NCBI GenBank assembly: GCA_037389465.1 | Contig: JAZARR010000236.1 | Coordinates: forward strand, 806,001 to 870,000 | DNA from: Baylisascaris procyonis | Taxonomy: Eukaryota; Nematoda; Chromadorea; Rhabditida; Ascarididae | Reading direction: 5' to 3' | DNA: 64,000 nt | In this document: positions 13,777-27,600 of the stretch, piece by piece | Layout: every line of letters starts with the position of its first letter | Numbering within the stretch: position 1 is the stretch's first letter | The notes under the pieces: generated by a model | What the model was told of the DNA's origin: nothing | Database searches by the model: none | What the model saw: only the letters and a program-made list of their open reading frames with translations | Position numbers and translations under genes: made by a program

Positions 13777-16364
13777 AAGTAACATGAGGGATATGTCAAG
13801 TGTAGCATTTAGAGTGACATCGATGAAATGACATTTTGTGACTTCCTCTCTTCCAAATGTGAAGAGCGTGCTCATTTTTTGCATGGATTTTGTTGAGTTA
13901 GAGAGGCTGTATAATGATGGATTTGAAAGCGAATGATTCATTATATGTGTGAATGTTATAATGTCTGTAAAATGTTGTATCGATCGTTGTGGTGGTCTTA
14001 TTATTAACTAATTCAAGAAATATTCCACCGAGATTAGCTATAGGATTGTGTTTCTCTCTTTTTTTTTCTAGCTTCACCGCTTAGAGGTCACTTGCTTACT
14101 TCAACACGGGAAGGCTTGCCTTCTTTTTATCCCTAACTGATTTGTTTATCATAAATTGAGCTTTATTGTTTTTATTCTTGTTCATGTGTCTGAGATCGTG
14201 TCTGTGCATATGTCTGTGAATCTGCTATCCGCTAGCTGCAACTGAGGACTGTTGAAATCAAAATTGCAAAGTTGGGTGTGATATATTTCTAAAAAAATAT
14301 ATTTCTAAATATGCAAATTAATTTCTCTCAAAAGTTTATGCAAATTTTGCTTGCAATCGGATTGCATTTTTCAATCAATTTAATTGCAAAAACGGTTGTC
14401 TTTTGTAAGCGATTTATTAGGATCAAAACTTTAATAAATAACTGACTAAATTTTTATTTATTTTGCAAAATTTTATTATTTGATGACGAATTGTGGAAGC
14501 GATCGATTGAATTATAGTGATTGTAAAGCGTATGCCTTACATCACCTCTAAGGTTTTTTTTGTCTCTTTCTTTAGCTGTTGAATTACAAAACATAATGAA
14601 AATTTCCGCAAACTTTTTTATACTGCCGTGTTCACTTTATTAAAGTTTCGGACGTCGAAACTTTTAGAGAATTTCAAAATTATTCCATTCAAATAGCATT
14701 TCCAAAAAAGGTTTCCTAGATCCTTAGAAGCCGGTCGGATTAGACGACTGATCCCTTTTTTTACGTATCTTTTTCAAATATCTCAATACTTAATTCATGT
14801 CATAAGTGTGTATAACGTTTGTTTGCTGTTAGTTATGTTTTATCGAATACTTCTGTTCTTACCTAATCCCTTTATTTATTAACGTAATTATTAATGCATT
14901 ATTTTTTCTTAAATTCATTGTGTTTACTTTATTTTTTCGACGGATTTATTTGTTCATTAAAAATAAAAATTTCCTCACTGCCGTTGTTTATATATTTCGG
15001 TAGTTTAGTGTTAGTTGCATCTACCTAATATTTTCAACTGTTTTAAATTCCCTGATGAATGGGAAATTGTGCTTTATTTCTTGTAATTTCCTGGTTTTAT
15101 TACAAGGATGAATGTTTAAAATAATAATTAGCTGTTTATAAAGGGGAGGGGGAGTTGGTGGGAGTAATAATGATAGGGGACAGACTCTTAACTATTGCAG
15201 AAAAAATTTCCCAGTCAAAAAAACAAAAAAAAACAACTGAAGATTCCACCGAATATGAACTCGGCACCAAGATCATCTAGAATTCTTACTGTGTCCACCA
15301 GTTCATTTTGTTGTCTCAATGATTTGAAAAACGAAAGTTTCATATTTCGTCGAGGTGAAATACATATCTGAATTGGATATTTAAAAGGAATGTTCGGCTT
15401 TCCTCATTAATTGAAGATGCCACATTCACTCAATATTTAGACTAGCATCGACTCAATTGTCAATAAAGAAATGCTAACGTCTCGCCACATTCATTGCTAT
15501 CATCAAACGTTTTGTATTTATGATGTGAAAGTCTTCATGTGTTTATAATTTTATTGCATTGTGAATGATGTTTATTTGCAACTTTATTGAATAGATGACT
15601 TTCTAGACTCTTTTTACATATAATTCTATAATATTTTTAGGTTTAAATTTAGAATACATAATTTCTCAACTTATAAGGAAGTTGTTCGGCAATAATTTCC
15701 TATATGCTTATAAAAATGTCTAACTAATGATCGGAAATGTTTATGGAATATTAGCTGTGAAATTTTTTTTTTCCTTTATGGTGCGATTTACGAAAGGAAT
15801 TTTATAGATAACACAAGTGTCATGTCGTTATAGGCAGTCGGCTGTAATGTGCATTATCAAGTGCTAGATGCATCGATAAGATGAAGCCTTGTATTTATAT
15901 TTTGTAAGGCGAATAGCGTTTACTTGCAGATTCGATAAGTCGGATGTCACTGTACCACCGCATAGCATATTTGCAAGCGTTGCATTCGTTTGTTTAATGT
16001 CTGCGTTCCCCATTTGGGAGGGGTATTCTGTTCCCGAGAGGTATACCTCTTGAATTTCCTTTGCTCAAGCTACTGCCCTTATGTAATGGAGTTTCTCATC
16101 GTGTTCGCATGAAACCATCTGCTTTTTCTGTTTCCTTTTTGTGTAAGTAGCTTGGCGATGATAACTCTGTGGACTACTTCTTAATTGGTTCACTGTATCA
16201 GAAACTTTCTGTGCGATTTGTTGTTTTTATTGTTTCTTCGTTGATCTTTAACTGCTCCAACTATGAGTTTAAATTTTGTGATTACCGACAAAATCCGTTA
16301 GCAAAGGAAGATTGGGAATGATATATTTCCTTGTTACGAGCTGATTTATTATTTATGTTGACAG

Positions 16365-16515
16365 GTGAACAGCCGATTAGTGATGGAAATGCTAACGATA
16401 TTAGGCCGAGTAATTAGCAGCACTCGGCAAGTGAGAGCAAAACAAAGAATAGAACTTTTGCAATCTAAGTTGAACAGTAGGCGGTATTGTGATCTGTATT
16501 TGGAGGAAATCGCAG
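16365..16515 (+). CDS. candidate coding exon, probably 5' part of the DYRK gene
   Basis: The frame opens exactly at an acceptor (...TTGACAG|G at 16364/16365; an in-frame TGA lies just upstream) and closes just after a donor (GCAG|GTAGAT, then TAG). It encodes about 50 residues with a basic helical stretch (LGRVISSTRQVRAKQRIELL) and two early methionines, so it could be trans-spliced and hold the start codon. It ends in phase 1, carrying a G, which joins in frame to the kinase exon at 22,654, or to exon 21,009 if that uses the AG at 21,012-21,013. I recognise no domain. Membership in the kinase gene is inferred from strand, position and phase. Confidence 0.38.
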
Positions 16516-19500
16516 GTAGATGGTAGAAAGGGATGGGGATAAGGACGGGCATCCGCTATATTAATATAACACCTGTGGAGATTTCGTTATACGATTTATG
16601 TAGCTCATTCCTTAATTAAAGGTACATTTTTGTTCTGAAATTTCTAAACTTTTCTATGCTTTTCCGCTCACCTTTCTACCTGTACTATTCTTTTCTACTC
16701 TTTTTTTGCATGCACATTTAAATAATATCTATAGAATTATTGCAAATAAATTCACGATTCGTTTAGTACTTAGTATGGAGATATTTTTTTAATATTGTTA
16801 AATTTCTAATAAAACTTGCCAATTTGCGAGCATTTTTTTTCCGTAATTTTATAAATCATTATTTTCCACGATTCGCTTTTTATGTCATAAAATTTACGTT
16901 TTTGATCTATTTTTTGTCGGTATTATTTCAGCATATTTTAATGCTCTCAACTTTTTTAGAAATAGTTTTCCAATTTTTATATCTGCAAAGAAAAATTTAT
17001 GATAAAAAAACTTATTTGAAAAAGTTTGAAATTTTTTGTATTTATGGGAATAAATTCAATGAGTTTATATTTATGTCGACATTGCTAGCATTCGGGTCAC
17101 TGTTCAGTTAAAGGTTGTTTATTTATGTTATATGTGTTGTTCGATTATCTAAATGAATGCGCATTTATTAAATGGCATACGCCAATCCTTTTATCGTCAT
17201 GTGTAGTTTTTTTTTCTCGTTAGATGTACTTAAATTGATGCTCTGACCTCATAAGGGTTCATTCAGCACACACATCTATCTTCTCTCTAGTTCTTCATGA
17301 TTTTATTCACAACCTCTTCCTATACACCTTTTTTTGTTGGCATTCTTGTATGCTAAGCTAAACTTCAATTTTAATTACGCTTATTTGCTTCTAAAGTATA
17401 TTATCAGCAGTTTGGCGTTAAAACCGATTCATCAGTCTTATTTGAGTCTTGATTCTGCGTTGACAGGAGATGGAGGGGATGAAGGGGGATTTGCGGTGCT
17501 GATTTTGTTTGTTGCTTCTTATTTGGAAGGGGGTAGGGAGGAACCCAACGTCCTATCTTGTTGAGGCTTTACGATTTCTTCGTCCAGATTGGCAGATTGC
17601 AAAATTGCAAGAAAATTCTTTATGTTCGTTTAGCATAAATCCTTTTCTAGAATATGATCTCAATAATTTCCTTTTCCTCCCATCCTTTGAATTTTGAAAA
17701 GTGATCAGTTACTACCAGAATAAAGTCTACATTCCCAAAATGCTTCCCACTTTGTTTTGTAATGCACAAAATAAGAATTTTTTTTAAATATAATGTGAGC
17801 GTTATTCACTGCTATTTGTACGTTGCAAATATTCAAATATTTCGGCAATAAAAGTGACCTTTGCTTCAGTGATAAGATGCCTTCAACCAATTAGGCAAAT
17901 CGAAATCTCGATAAATCTCTGAGGTTTTATTTAAATTATTTTATTATATAGTGTTGCACGAAGTGCATTTAAATTGGGATATGTTGGACAACAGTGGTGA
18001 TATGTCGTCCAACATTATTGAAGGGTAGTAGCTATGATATGTGGGTGGGGAAGGGGCGGGGGGAGGGAGAGAAGATGCAAGTGAAATGCAAAATTGGTTG
18101 GATTTTTAATTTATGGCAGTGCCCATCTGTCACGTCAGATGGCTGGCATTAATGAGGAGATGGTGGAATATCGATTCGGAGCGACATTCGTCACGGAGTG
18201 CATATTGAGGGATTGTCCATAGTAGGCGTCGAACTGAGTTTTCATGCTTATTTTGTCGTCGATCTCAATTAGCCTAAATTTGTGCCTTGGAATGCATTCT
18301 TTTATTTGAATGCTATCGATCATCGTTCCAGGCGGGATAAAGTTTGTAATTTTTTCTAAACTTGAGATTCTCTAAAGTATAGTTTTTTATTCTAAATATA
18401 AAAAGCTAAAAATAAAACCAAATATATAAAAAAAATTTCTAAAATAAGACTAAAAATCTAAAGTAAATTCTAAAAATAAACAAATGTTGCCAGTGGATAT
18501 TTGTATAGGTGCTCTTATGGAGGAGAGCGAACGCAAGAGAAATTCCCTCCGACGTAGAATTGCCATTGGCGAAATTTCTTGAAAAGAAATTTTCATTGCC
18601 ATTATTAGATTCGATATTGTAAATTTTGAAAACTTTCCAAGTTTTTATATGGCGTTTATTTCGATTCGCTTTCATTGATGAACTTGATAGTGTCTTTCAT
18701 TTCTTAAGGTCTAATTATCTTGGAAAAATTTTCCTTATTTCACTTCCTGTTTTAATGGAAATTGAAATTCAAGGATTCATTGTGCGCAATAATCATTATT
18801 ACGTCATCGAGTTGTTAAATCGCTTAAGTACTTAACAGTGCTCATTAATAAAAGGTTCACCTGTAGGGTATGAGCTACGCACCTGAATTCTAATGGCATT
18901 AAACGTGAAAGTCGCCAGGTGTATCTTTAATTTTTTATTAATTGGTGGGTCAATTCTTTTTACTTTGCTGAGTGAATGAAATCTCATTGAGGATTATGGG
19001 TTGTGAATAATCTTTTCAATTGAATTACATGTTTTCTGAAGTAGTTCTGCAAACATGTTAATATTAATTAGCTGCTCTAAGATATTTTCTAAAGGGTAGT
19101 GCCTGCCTGTTGATTCGATTTCATGAGATACATCCCATAGTCGAAGGTAGAAATTAATGAACCAGAGATGTTAGTCATTTCATAGTTTTGGGAATTCAAA
19201 GAGGGGAGCAGGAAGGGATGTCGAAACATGGTCTATTTTTCGATCGTTCATGTAACGAAGGATGTTCCTTTCGCAATTTTAAAGAGTGTTGTCCTTCGGG
19301 TGCATAATTTCTCATCATTCCCCTCATACAAATAAACTGATCGAAAAAATATTTATTATCAATTTTTATTATATTTATTCAAAATTTTGAAAAATAAGCT
19401 TTTTTTGAAACAGTAATTTGTATAGGTGTGATATGATTTGAATGATTTTGCTTGTAGAGGATTCATTATACTCTATATATTTTCATATACGAATATTAGA

Positions 19501-19910
19501 TAGGTGGATGTTTATAATGGCATTCATTAAATCAGAAGAGATTATTTTTGTATTTATGGCATTGTTTATATTTACATTTATATTTAACGATGCATTTAAA
19601 TTTAAACTTTATCTTATATTTATTACTGATTTATTTATTAGGTTATATATGAATAAAATACTGACTGCTGTATTGACAGTGACAGGTCTATGCCGAATAT
19701 TTTATCGAGATAAGCTTAGCAGATGCTTATTTACCCAACACATTCAATTTAGACATGGTTGAGTAGTTGAGATTCTAATATGCTTATCATTTTCAGCGAT
19801 TTTATTTATTTATTTATTTATTTTGTTTATTTATTCATTCATTTATACATTTATTTATTCATTTAATTTTGCAAAGAATATAGGTTGTGAGGGATATTCA
19901 TAGTTGGAGT

Positions 19911-19997
<87 letters not shown>

Positions 19998-21008
19998 TGT
20001 TGCTTTTGTTTGTTTGTTTTTTAAAGTGCGTTTCATGTCGAAAAGATTTAACAATTCGGATTTATTTGTTTATGGAATGGGGCTGTCAACATCTCTACCA
20101 TCGTCAACAATGAATCATTCGTTGTTTGACTATGTGAATGGAAATGAGGCGAATCACAACTAGTTTCTTTAGAATTTACGTGATTTATGCAAAGTATATT
20201 GCATGTTTATTTCTTTCTTTAGAAGGCTTACAATTTTTTTTCAATCAGAAGATACTTAGATTGTTCCTCTTGTTCTCCCCTATTTGACTAATTGCTAAGC
20301 GTTAATTCTTCCATAACACAGTCTTAATAACTCTTGATATAAGTAATACTTCTGTATTATATCAATAAATAAGCAATCCTTAGCATCACTTTCTCTCATC
20401 CTCGCAGTTATCTTTCATTGCTTTTAGATATTAAAGGAAGTTTTTTAGAGAAGCGTGAATTGTGCTAAGAGCCGTGGCAGGATTATTTACCTACATGAAT
20501 TCACCTTCGTGTTTCCTTCAAAAGTTTTTTTTTGGAGTGGGGGGGGGGGGTTTCTCGGTCTCTGTACGGCAGGCAGGTCATTGTAATTAAATGATAGGGA
20601 GGGTGGTGAAAATTATTTGCATCTCCCGAATTTTCCTTCATTTAGCTGGCTTATCTCACCCTTCTTCTCTCTCTGTGTACTATGCTCAATCTTGTGGAAT
20701 GCTGATCTACCTGTGCTGAGGTCTTCGTTGGGTGAACTTTCATGTTTTTGATTTCTTAATGAATGGCACTGAACCGCATTATCGATCGTTTTTGAACGAA
20801 CACGTAGATCAAAATCGAATGAGTATCAAAGGAACAGTATGGACGATGATACTTCCAGTAGATTGTTTTGACTATTTAGGAATAATTGTCGGGTATCTCT
20901 CATTTCCCGATCAAAGCGGTATTTTTTTTTTCTAATATTTTATTCGTTAAACGTTTTAAGCGCAAAATTGAGTGTTGATTGAGAAAAAGAAAAGAGTATC
21001 ATTTTCAG
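16516..21008. other. non-coding stretch, probable intron
   Basis: No recognisable coding sequence. It contains a G-rich tract at 18,047-18,069, TTTA-type repeats at about 19,800-19,866, a long TA run and an 11-G run at 20,540-20,550. The open frame at 20,732-20,935 has no clear acceptor and its phase does not fit the next kinase exon. Confidence 0.5.
19800..19994. repeat. TTTA-type repeat followed by (TA)n
   Basis: Imperfect TTTA/TTCA units cover about 19,800-19,866; a pure TA run of about 80 bp covers 19,913-19,994. Confidence 0.9.
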
Positions 21009-21214
21009 CAAAGATCGGGGAGTACCAGGTGCGGGTTCGTCGCTGCTTTATACAGGAGGCAAGGGCGCGGCGACCAAATCGAGCTCAGTCTACGCAGTCA
21101 ACGCATCGCACTATCATCTGCCTACCTCACTGTCGCAGCACGTTCCGCATAGCAGTAACGCTCATCTTGAGCATCACAATCAAGCCGCACATTGCTTCCC
21201 GGCTCATTTGAACG
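21009..21214 (+). CDS. mbk-2: DYRK exon A (N-terminal, low complexity)
   Basis: Acceptor ATTTTCAG|C and donor AACG|GTTTGT. One frame is fully open and encodes a Gly/Ser/His/Asn-rich stretch (starts [19 protein letters not shown]; a [10 protein letters not shown] segment follows), typical of the divergent DYRK N-terminus. The exon is GC-richer than its flanks. It ends in phase 1, matching exon B. It lacks a methionine, so it is not the first coding exon. An alternative acceptor at 21,012-21,013 would change the incoming phase from 2 to 1. Confidence 0.7.
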
Positions 21215-21530
21215 GTTTGTTCACATGATTTCATCTTTCTTATCGATAACGTCATGTTTACTTGCATATGTTTTGAAATGAATCTTTTTTTTTATTAAGG
21301 AAGAGAGGGGAGAGAAGGAAAGAGAAAAACGGAGAGAGCAACATTTTCTGCTCTTCATTCTTAAAAACCGACTTTCCTTTTATTTATCGTCAAGGTGTTG
21401 CTTTATCGTTTACAACGAATAGCGCTTGCTTCTCACCAAAAAATTTGCATAAAGCAAAGTTACACTATATGCTTTTCGGCGATCCTCGAAATCAAATCCG
21501 TTACTCGACTTTCACATTCCCAAGCTCCCG

Positions 21531-21618
<88 letters not shown>

Positions 21619-24600
21619 CATGCGGAATCTGCGACGAAGAATGATTATATATTTCTTAGTGGAAACGAGCGAATAGCTCGTCTGGTAGTTAATTGGAGTA
21701 TGTGGCTAGAAACACATTAAGAAGTTGACCGCGCTTTGGGCTAATTTATGAATTTCGAAGCATTTTTTAAATTATTGAAGGCGATAATACGATTGGCAAA
21801 ATATGTTCTATTAAATGAAAGCGTCGTTCGATTCTTTGTACATATATACGGAAATCACTTCCGGTGATGTTTCGTGTGCCCAAGCTTTTCTTTGTGTTTG
21901 ATGATTCAAGCATGATTTTGTGACATTGCGGCCACTGCGTAAACTGGTGCACAAATTGAGCAGCAGAGAGTTCATGAACTCATTGTCATCTAGTGAGAAC
22001 TCAAGCTTTTAAAAGCTCATAATCTCAATTAGATTCATAATATTCCAAGATCATTCTGTTCGAGTCCATTCAATTTTTATAATTGAACCATACGATGCCC
22101 TATATATTATTAGTACGCCAGCAATTATCCTATCTATTATTGTTGTACTATATTAGCCAGTTACCCAATTTTCGACATATTTTTGCGACCATTTTATAAA
22201 TCCTCCATATTGCATAGATCTGGGGCTTAGTATCTTGCGTCTTAGTTTTTGCCGGTTATATCCATCGACCATCTTACCTTCTCAAAGTGCTCTCAGCTAT
22301 TAAATCCTCTGAGTTCTTCCTTGTATGTCGTTTGTTTTTTTTTTTCATATACTCATATCGGTTTTTATTTTTCGTTTTTTGTTTGTCATGTGCTACATTC
22401 ATTTCGCATATTTTTGCGCAAATCTTTCGCAATTCGATGTAGGGACATATTACCTCCCTTCTCCCTCTCCCCCCTTCCCCTTCCTTTCTTCTTAATTCTT
22501 TCAATTTCAAAGTTAAGTGAAGGGGAGAGAAGGGTGTTTAGCCAATTTGGCTTCTTTCTCAGCTGCTTTCCACTCTAAATCTTACAAATATCTACGGGAA
22601 TCTCTTCGATGATGATTGTACTGATAACCGTTTTTAGTGGAGTTATATTTTAGGCTATCAGTCGTCGGAATACGTCCCCGGAGGGCCGGGATCATTACGT
22701 AACACAGTGCCGAATTCATCACTATTGGCAATTGGGGCGCTGCCAGCGCTACGCAGTAGCCAGACGATGATAGAGGTGCTGGCCAGAGGTGGTACTATCG
22801 AGACTGCCGCTGTACCAGTGGCCACAAGCAGTAGCGCCATCGGTTGGTCTACTTCTATCTTTCAATAAATTATATTTTATAATTCGATTTAAAAGTTTTT
22901 ATTTTTATAATATGTTAATCATAGGGATAATATTAGCAGATATTATCAGCTGATATATAAATGAAATAGAAGTATAAATTTGATCGTTTCAATTGCACTT
23001 GTAGGTTTGAAAGCATACCTGTGATTATTCGTTCCATGTCCTCATCGTTTGCTTGGCTTTCGTTCTTCCTTTTCCACAAATAGCACGAAATTCTTTTCAT
23101 ATTGCTTCCTCCTGGTATTGTATCGTATATCTTTTGACTTAGGAAATTTCCCAAATATTGTTTTATTTTTGAATAGTAAATAGTAGACCAACAGTATATG
23201 ACTGACTTGTCAGACCATTTACAGTATTTTTGGTGATCATTGTCTTCCTTGGCTTACCGTAGCTTACTTAGTTTGCTTATCGTAATTAGTGCAGAATTAT
23301 CGCTTATTATGTTGGACATGCAAAAGTGGGAGCTAATGCATTCGATGAAGTATGAACACCTAAATATCGAACACTTATTGACGTGAATATATTTATTATT
23401 TGAAAATTTTTAAATAAATGCTTCATTATATTGTCGGCTGTACGCTTAGAAAAGCATATATTTTCTGTAGGTTATCAAAGCATGCTACGGTTACATCCGC
23501 TAAGTTGTTCAACCTCGAAATGCCGATTTATAATTGACACCCGCATCGTTTATAAATAATCTATTGTATGGCCTCATAATTGTTGTATGATCATCAATTA
23601 GAGTCTGCATTATGTGTATTGCTTTTCTGTTTCAACTTATTCGTGTATACACCTGGTAATGAGGTTGGCTAGTGAACAATTTTTATTGTCAATCGACTTG
23701 TTGGATTTCCTTACTGAAATAAGTGGATAATTCTTAGGTGGTGGGTCGTCGACATCATCGGGTGTTTCTTCAGCATCGAAACATCTCTCCTCATCGGTGT
23801 CAACAATTTCTGCGGTCGGTCAAGGAATCGAGATTCGACAACATATCTCTAAAAGTCCATCTGATGAATCCCTCAGGTATATTTCATTTTTTCTTTTCTT
23901 TTCATTAAATATATATTAATATATTAAATAGCTCTTAAAACTTTCGACCGTATTGAGCATACTTTTCAAGTCATGAAATTCGTTGCTACATTTAGCTTTT
24001 AATAGTTATATGAGAATTGCTAAATATTTAGAGACGTCATATAATTTCAGTGCTAAAATTTTATAACATAATTCACTAAAGGTTGGATTATACCACCTAT
24101 TGATGTTTTATGTTCTATCATTTTTTGTTATGGTCATAGTATAAAGAAGTTGTTGATTTCAAATATGATGGATTCTTGAGTGTTGTGTTTGTGCAAAAGT
24201 TTTGAACTACAAGAGCCAAAGAAGTACTCCTATAGGCTTGAAAGAATACCTATAATTATACGTTTTATACGCTCCTCATTTACACGAGATGCCATTCTTC
24301 TCTTTTTTTTACAAATAGCACGAAATATTTTGTGGTATTGCATTCTCTTGCTATTGTATAGTATATCTTTTGACCTACGAAAGTTTGCCAATAGTTTTTT
24401 TATTTGATGATCCCTCTTTCTTTCTCCCTTTCTGCTTCTCTCTCTCTGCTAACCTTCCTTCTTTTTCACTCTTCCCCTTCGTTTGATGTCTCTCGAGATC
24501 GGTCTTATTTAGCTGAAATTTATTGACGTTAACTATTGACAAACAATTGTTGGGAATGTTTATTTCTTCATTCATTTATCTTTTTTTCTCACGATCGTGC

Positions 24601-27600
24601 TATTGACCCAAAAAGGGCGTCCACGTCAGGTTTATTTGTGTGTGGTGAGGTAAGTCAGAGAAAGAGAGAGGGAGAGAAGGAAAGAAGGGAAGAGAGGATC
24701 GTTACTGTAATAATGACCTTGAAAGGAGTCGCGATAGGTAGTCGAGAGTTGCCTACTCAAGATCGTCTAGTTTTGCTTGATCGATGGAATGTGTGTGGTG
24801 AGTTGGATGCATCACCAAAGTTTATCAGTATACTATACTAATATTTTTTAACTGTAGTGAATAATGTTTAGTAATAATTAAATATTACTGTAATAAATAC
24901 TGTAATAAGTAACTGTAGTATTATTGCGTTGAGCAATAAAACCATTCGTTCTGATGTGACGTTTAGGGTATTAGATTATAGGCTACTGAAAATGTGATAT
25001 CTTGAGGAACTCGTTTTGTTTCTTCTACGTTCATTTGCCGGTTGAATTTATCCTTTCCTTTTTCTTTATGGGCATATGGAGCTGTTTATAAAGTTTACCT
25101 CAAAGTCTCGTCGATTGAAATTTTTTAAATATTTTTCTACTCTAACTAGAAAAGTTTTTTTCCTATATCGTCCAAGCTTCTATTTATTTAAGATGGAACT
25201 TGTAAAAAAGTATCTTTTTTTCAGTATTGAGAAGAAGTTTTTGTTTTGGAAAAGGAAAAATAAATGAATGAAATTTCTTTCGATATATAAAATTGTTTCA
25301 AGTTCGATGTTTTAGTCGAAAAAAGCTAATATTTAATGATACCTATAGGCCTAATTTTTAATATCTCATTTCTTGGATTTTTTATAATTTAAAAATATAT
25401 AATATTCGAGAAAATGAATAAGCTAAAATTTATGCTTTTGTTTGAGAATATTTCCACATATTTGCAATCGTTATTATAGATCGCATACATCCTCATCGGG
25501 TGGCAGTGGTGGTGGCGCGAATTCAAACGGAACGGCTAATTCGGGTGGCAGTGCCGGTAATAAGGTAATTTTGTTGATTTCTTTCCTTTTCAACACCTGT
25601 AGGCTAAGCGTTCCTTCATTTTTCTATTTTCGTTCTATGCGCCATTTAAAAAAATCTTTTAGCACGACATTTGAATGGATATTATTGGTCATTCAATGCC
25701 ATATACATGCTTGATTTAAATGTTTCATTGGGAAATAGCTAGACTATCGGGCTTTATGACTTGTTGTCCTTCCTTATACTCTAAACTTATTGTTCGTGCT
25801 CCTATGCTATTTATTTTTGCATTAAGTTTCAGATGATTTTATTTATTGAAAAACATTTAAATGGCAAGGACTTTTGAACATTTTACAAGGAGATTATCAA
25901 GGTAACAGTACTGAAAACAGGTCTCTATGAATGAAAAATTATATAAATGATGCACTAAACGGTATGTAATTCATTAATATTAATTTGTCGTTAGTATTAG
26001 CCTACAAGTCCCATTTTGCCAATGAATGCAATTCATAGAAGGTTTGTTAAGGGCTATCGACCAGAGGATGCGGTACGTACATTTGGCAGTAAGTTGAGCA
26101 CTTATGAGATCTCTGAGATCTACAACTACCCGAGAGTCTATTTCGTTGGCTCACAAGCTAAAAAGCGTGGCGGCGTCGTCGGTGGACCGAACAACTGCGG
26201 TTACGATGATGATATGGGTAGCTATTTGCTTGTTGCCCATGACCATATCGCATATCGTTATGAGGTCCTTAAAGTAATCGGCAAAGGAAGCTTTGGTCAG
26301 GTGAGAAAATTGGCTATTTTTTACTGCCTTATTGTGGTCTCATTAATGCTTAGAGTGCCGAGCGCTGATTTGATAGATCAATCTTTGTTGTTGTCATTGT
26401 GATAAATCTTGATGCTTATCAGTAGATGATATCTTGGCTTGGTATGTTATAAGGTCCTATGTCTATATTGCTGATATCTTCGATTGAACTGTAAGGTCTT
26501 GATCAACTAGCAACTGAAGTAAGCGATAGACCATTGTGGGCCAGCTGCAATGAGTAAGATGCATTCACGCTCCTAAATTTGTCGGTGAACTCCAGAGGGA
26601 GTCTCATTTAGCCTATTTTACCACCCCTTATCTTCTGCATTGGTTTTACCTGTTTAGTTAAATTGACTAATTTCTACTGGTATAACACATATTGAATATG
26701 CAAATTGCAAATTGGGAGTGGTTGATGATTTAAGAGGCTAGACTGAGCGCTTATTAATAGTAAGATGTATATCCACAAGCTAGATATTCGAGAGCAAATT
26801 GGATGAGATTCCACAAGCCAACAATCGGGATTTGTATGCGTTAACAGTATTACATATTCGTATTTCAAGAGTTTTATTTGTTGAGTTGTGTTGATTCAGC
26901 GTTGTATTTATTTCTATTAGTGTTTCTTTTTTTCCTTCAGGTGATAAAAGCCTACGATCATAAATATCAGCAATATGTGGCGCTCAAATTGGTTCGCAAC
27001 GAAAAACGATTCCATCGGCAAGCTGAAGAGGAAATTCGAATTTTGGTACATTTTTTTTATCTATTTTAATTTTTTTTAAAAGCATTTGCACCATTTTGAG
27101 TAGTTTGTAGTTTGGTTTTTGATATGTTGAAAGTAAACTTTGCGGGGCAGATGCAATTTCATGCATTCAGTCAAAATAAAGTCGCAATAATGCTTGTAAA
27201 AAATGTTTAATGTATTTTAATCCATAGTTAACGATGCGATAGGAATCTCTTATACATATTTCTTCCTTGATAATTCGATCATAAGTATCGCTTTCCTTAC
27301 TTAAGGAATGATTTTAGATTTATTCCTATTGAGGTCGAGGTGCTTATCACATGCCTGTTAAGTTTAAATTCTAAAGTTGAATAAATAGAGCCTTAGGGCA
27401 TAGAAATTTGAATGAAACTTCCAATATTGTAGTTGTTTTTTAATATTACGTTAGCTAATTGAATGAGTTTATAGCAATAAGTAATGTTTTGCATTTGAGA
27501 TGACATGTTTAGGCTGAGTGAATGGATATGACGAAAAGTTTTTTAATTTTTTCGAAGAGATTCTAAAATGGGATCGAATTTGAGAATTAAGTTGATAATG

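Noticed and set aside
14072..14135. Possible terminal exon after a long pyrimidine tract and TCTAG
   Set aside because: Two frames end in a stop within about 22 codons, no partner exon was found, and no family fits.
19904..20113. Open frame through the TA run with an alternating Tyr-Ile peptide
   Set aside because: The frame exists only because TA repeats lack stops. The same applies at 21,395-21,676, 51,773-51,985 (minus) and 52,907-53,170.
22249..22578. 109-codon + strand frame in a kinase intron
   Set aside because: It runs through pyrimidine-rich low-complexity DNA and gives a Phe/Ser/Leu-rich translation, with splice phase irrelevant to the flanking exons.
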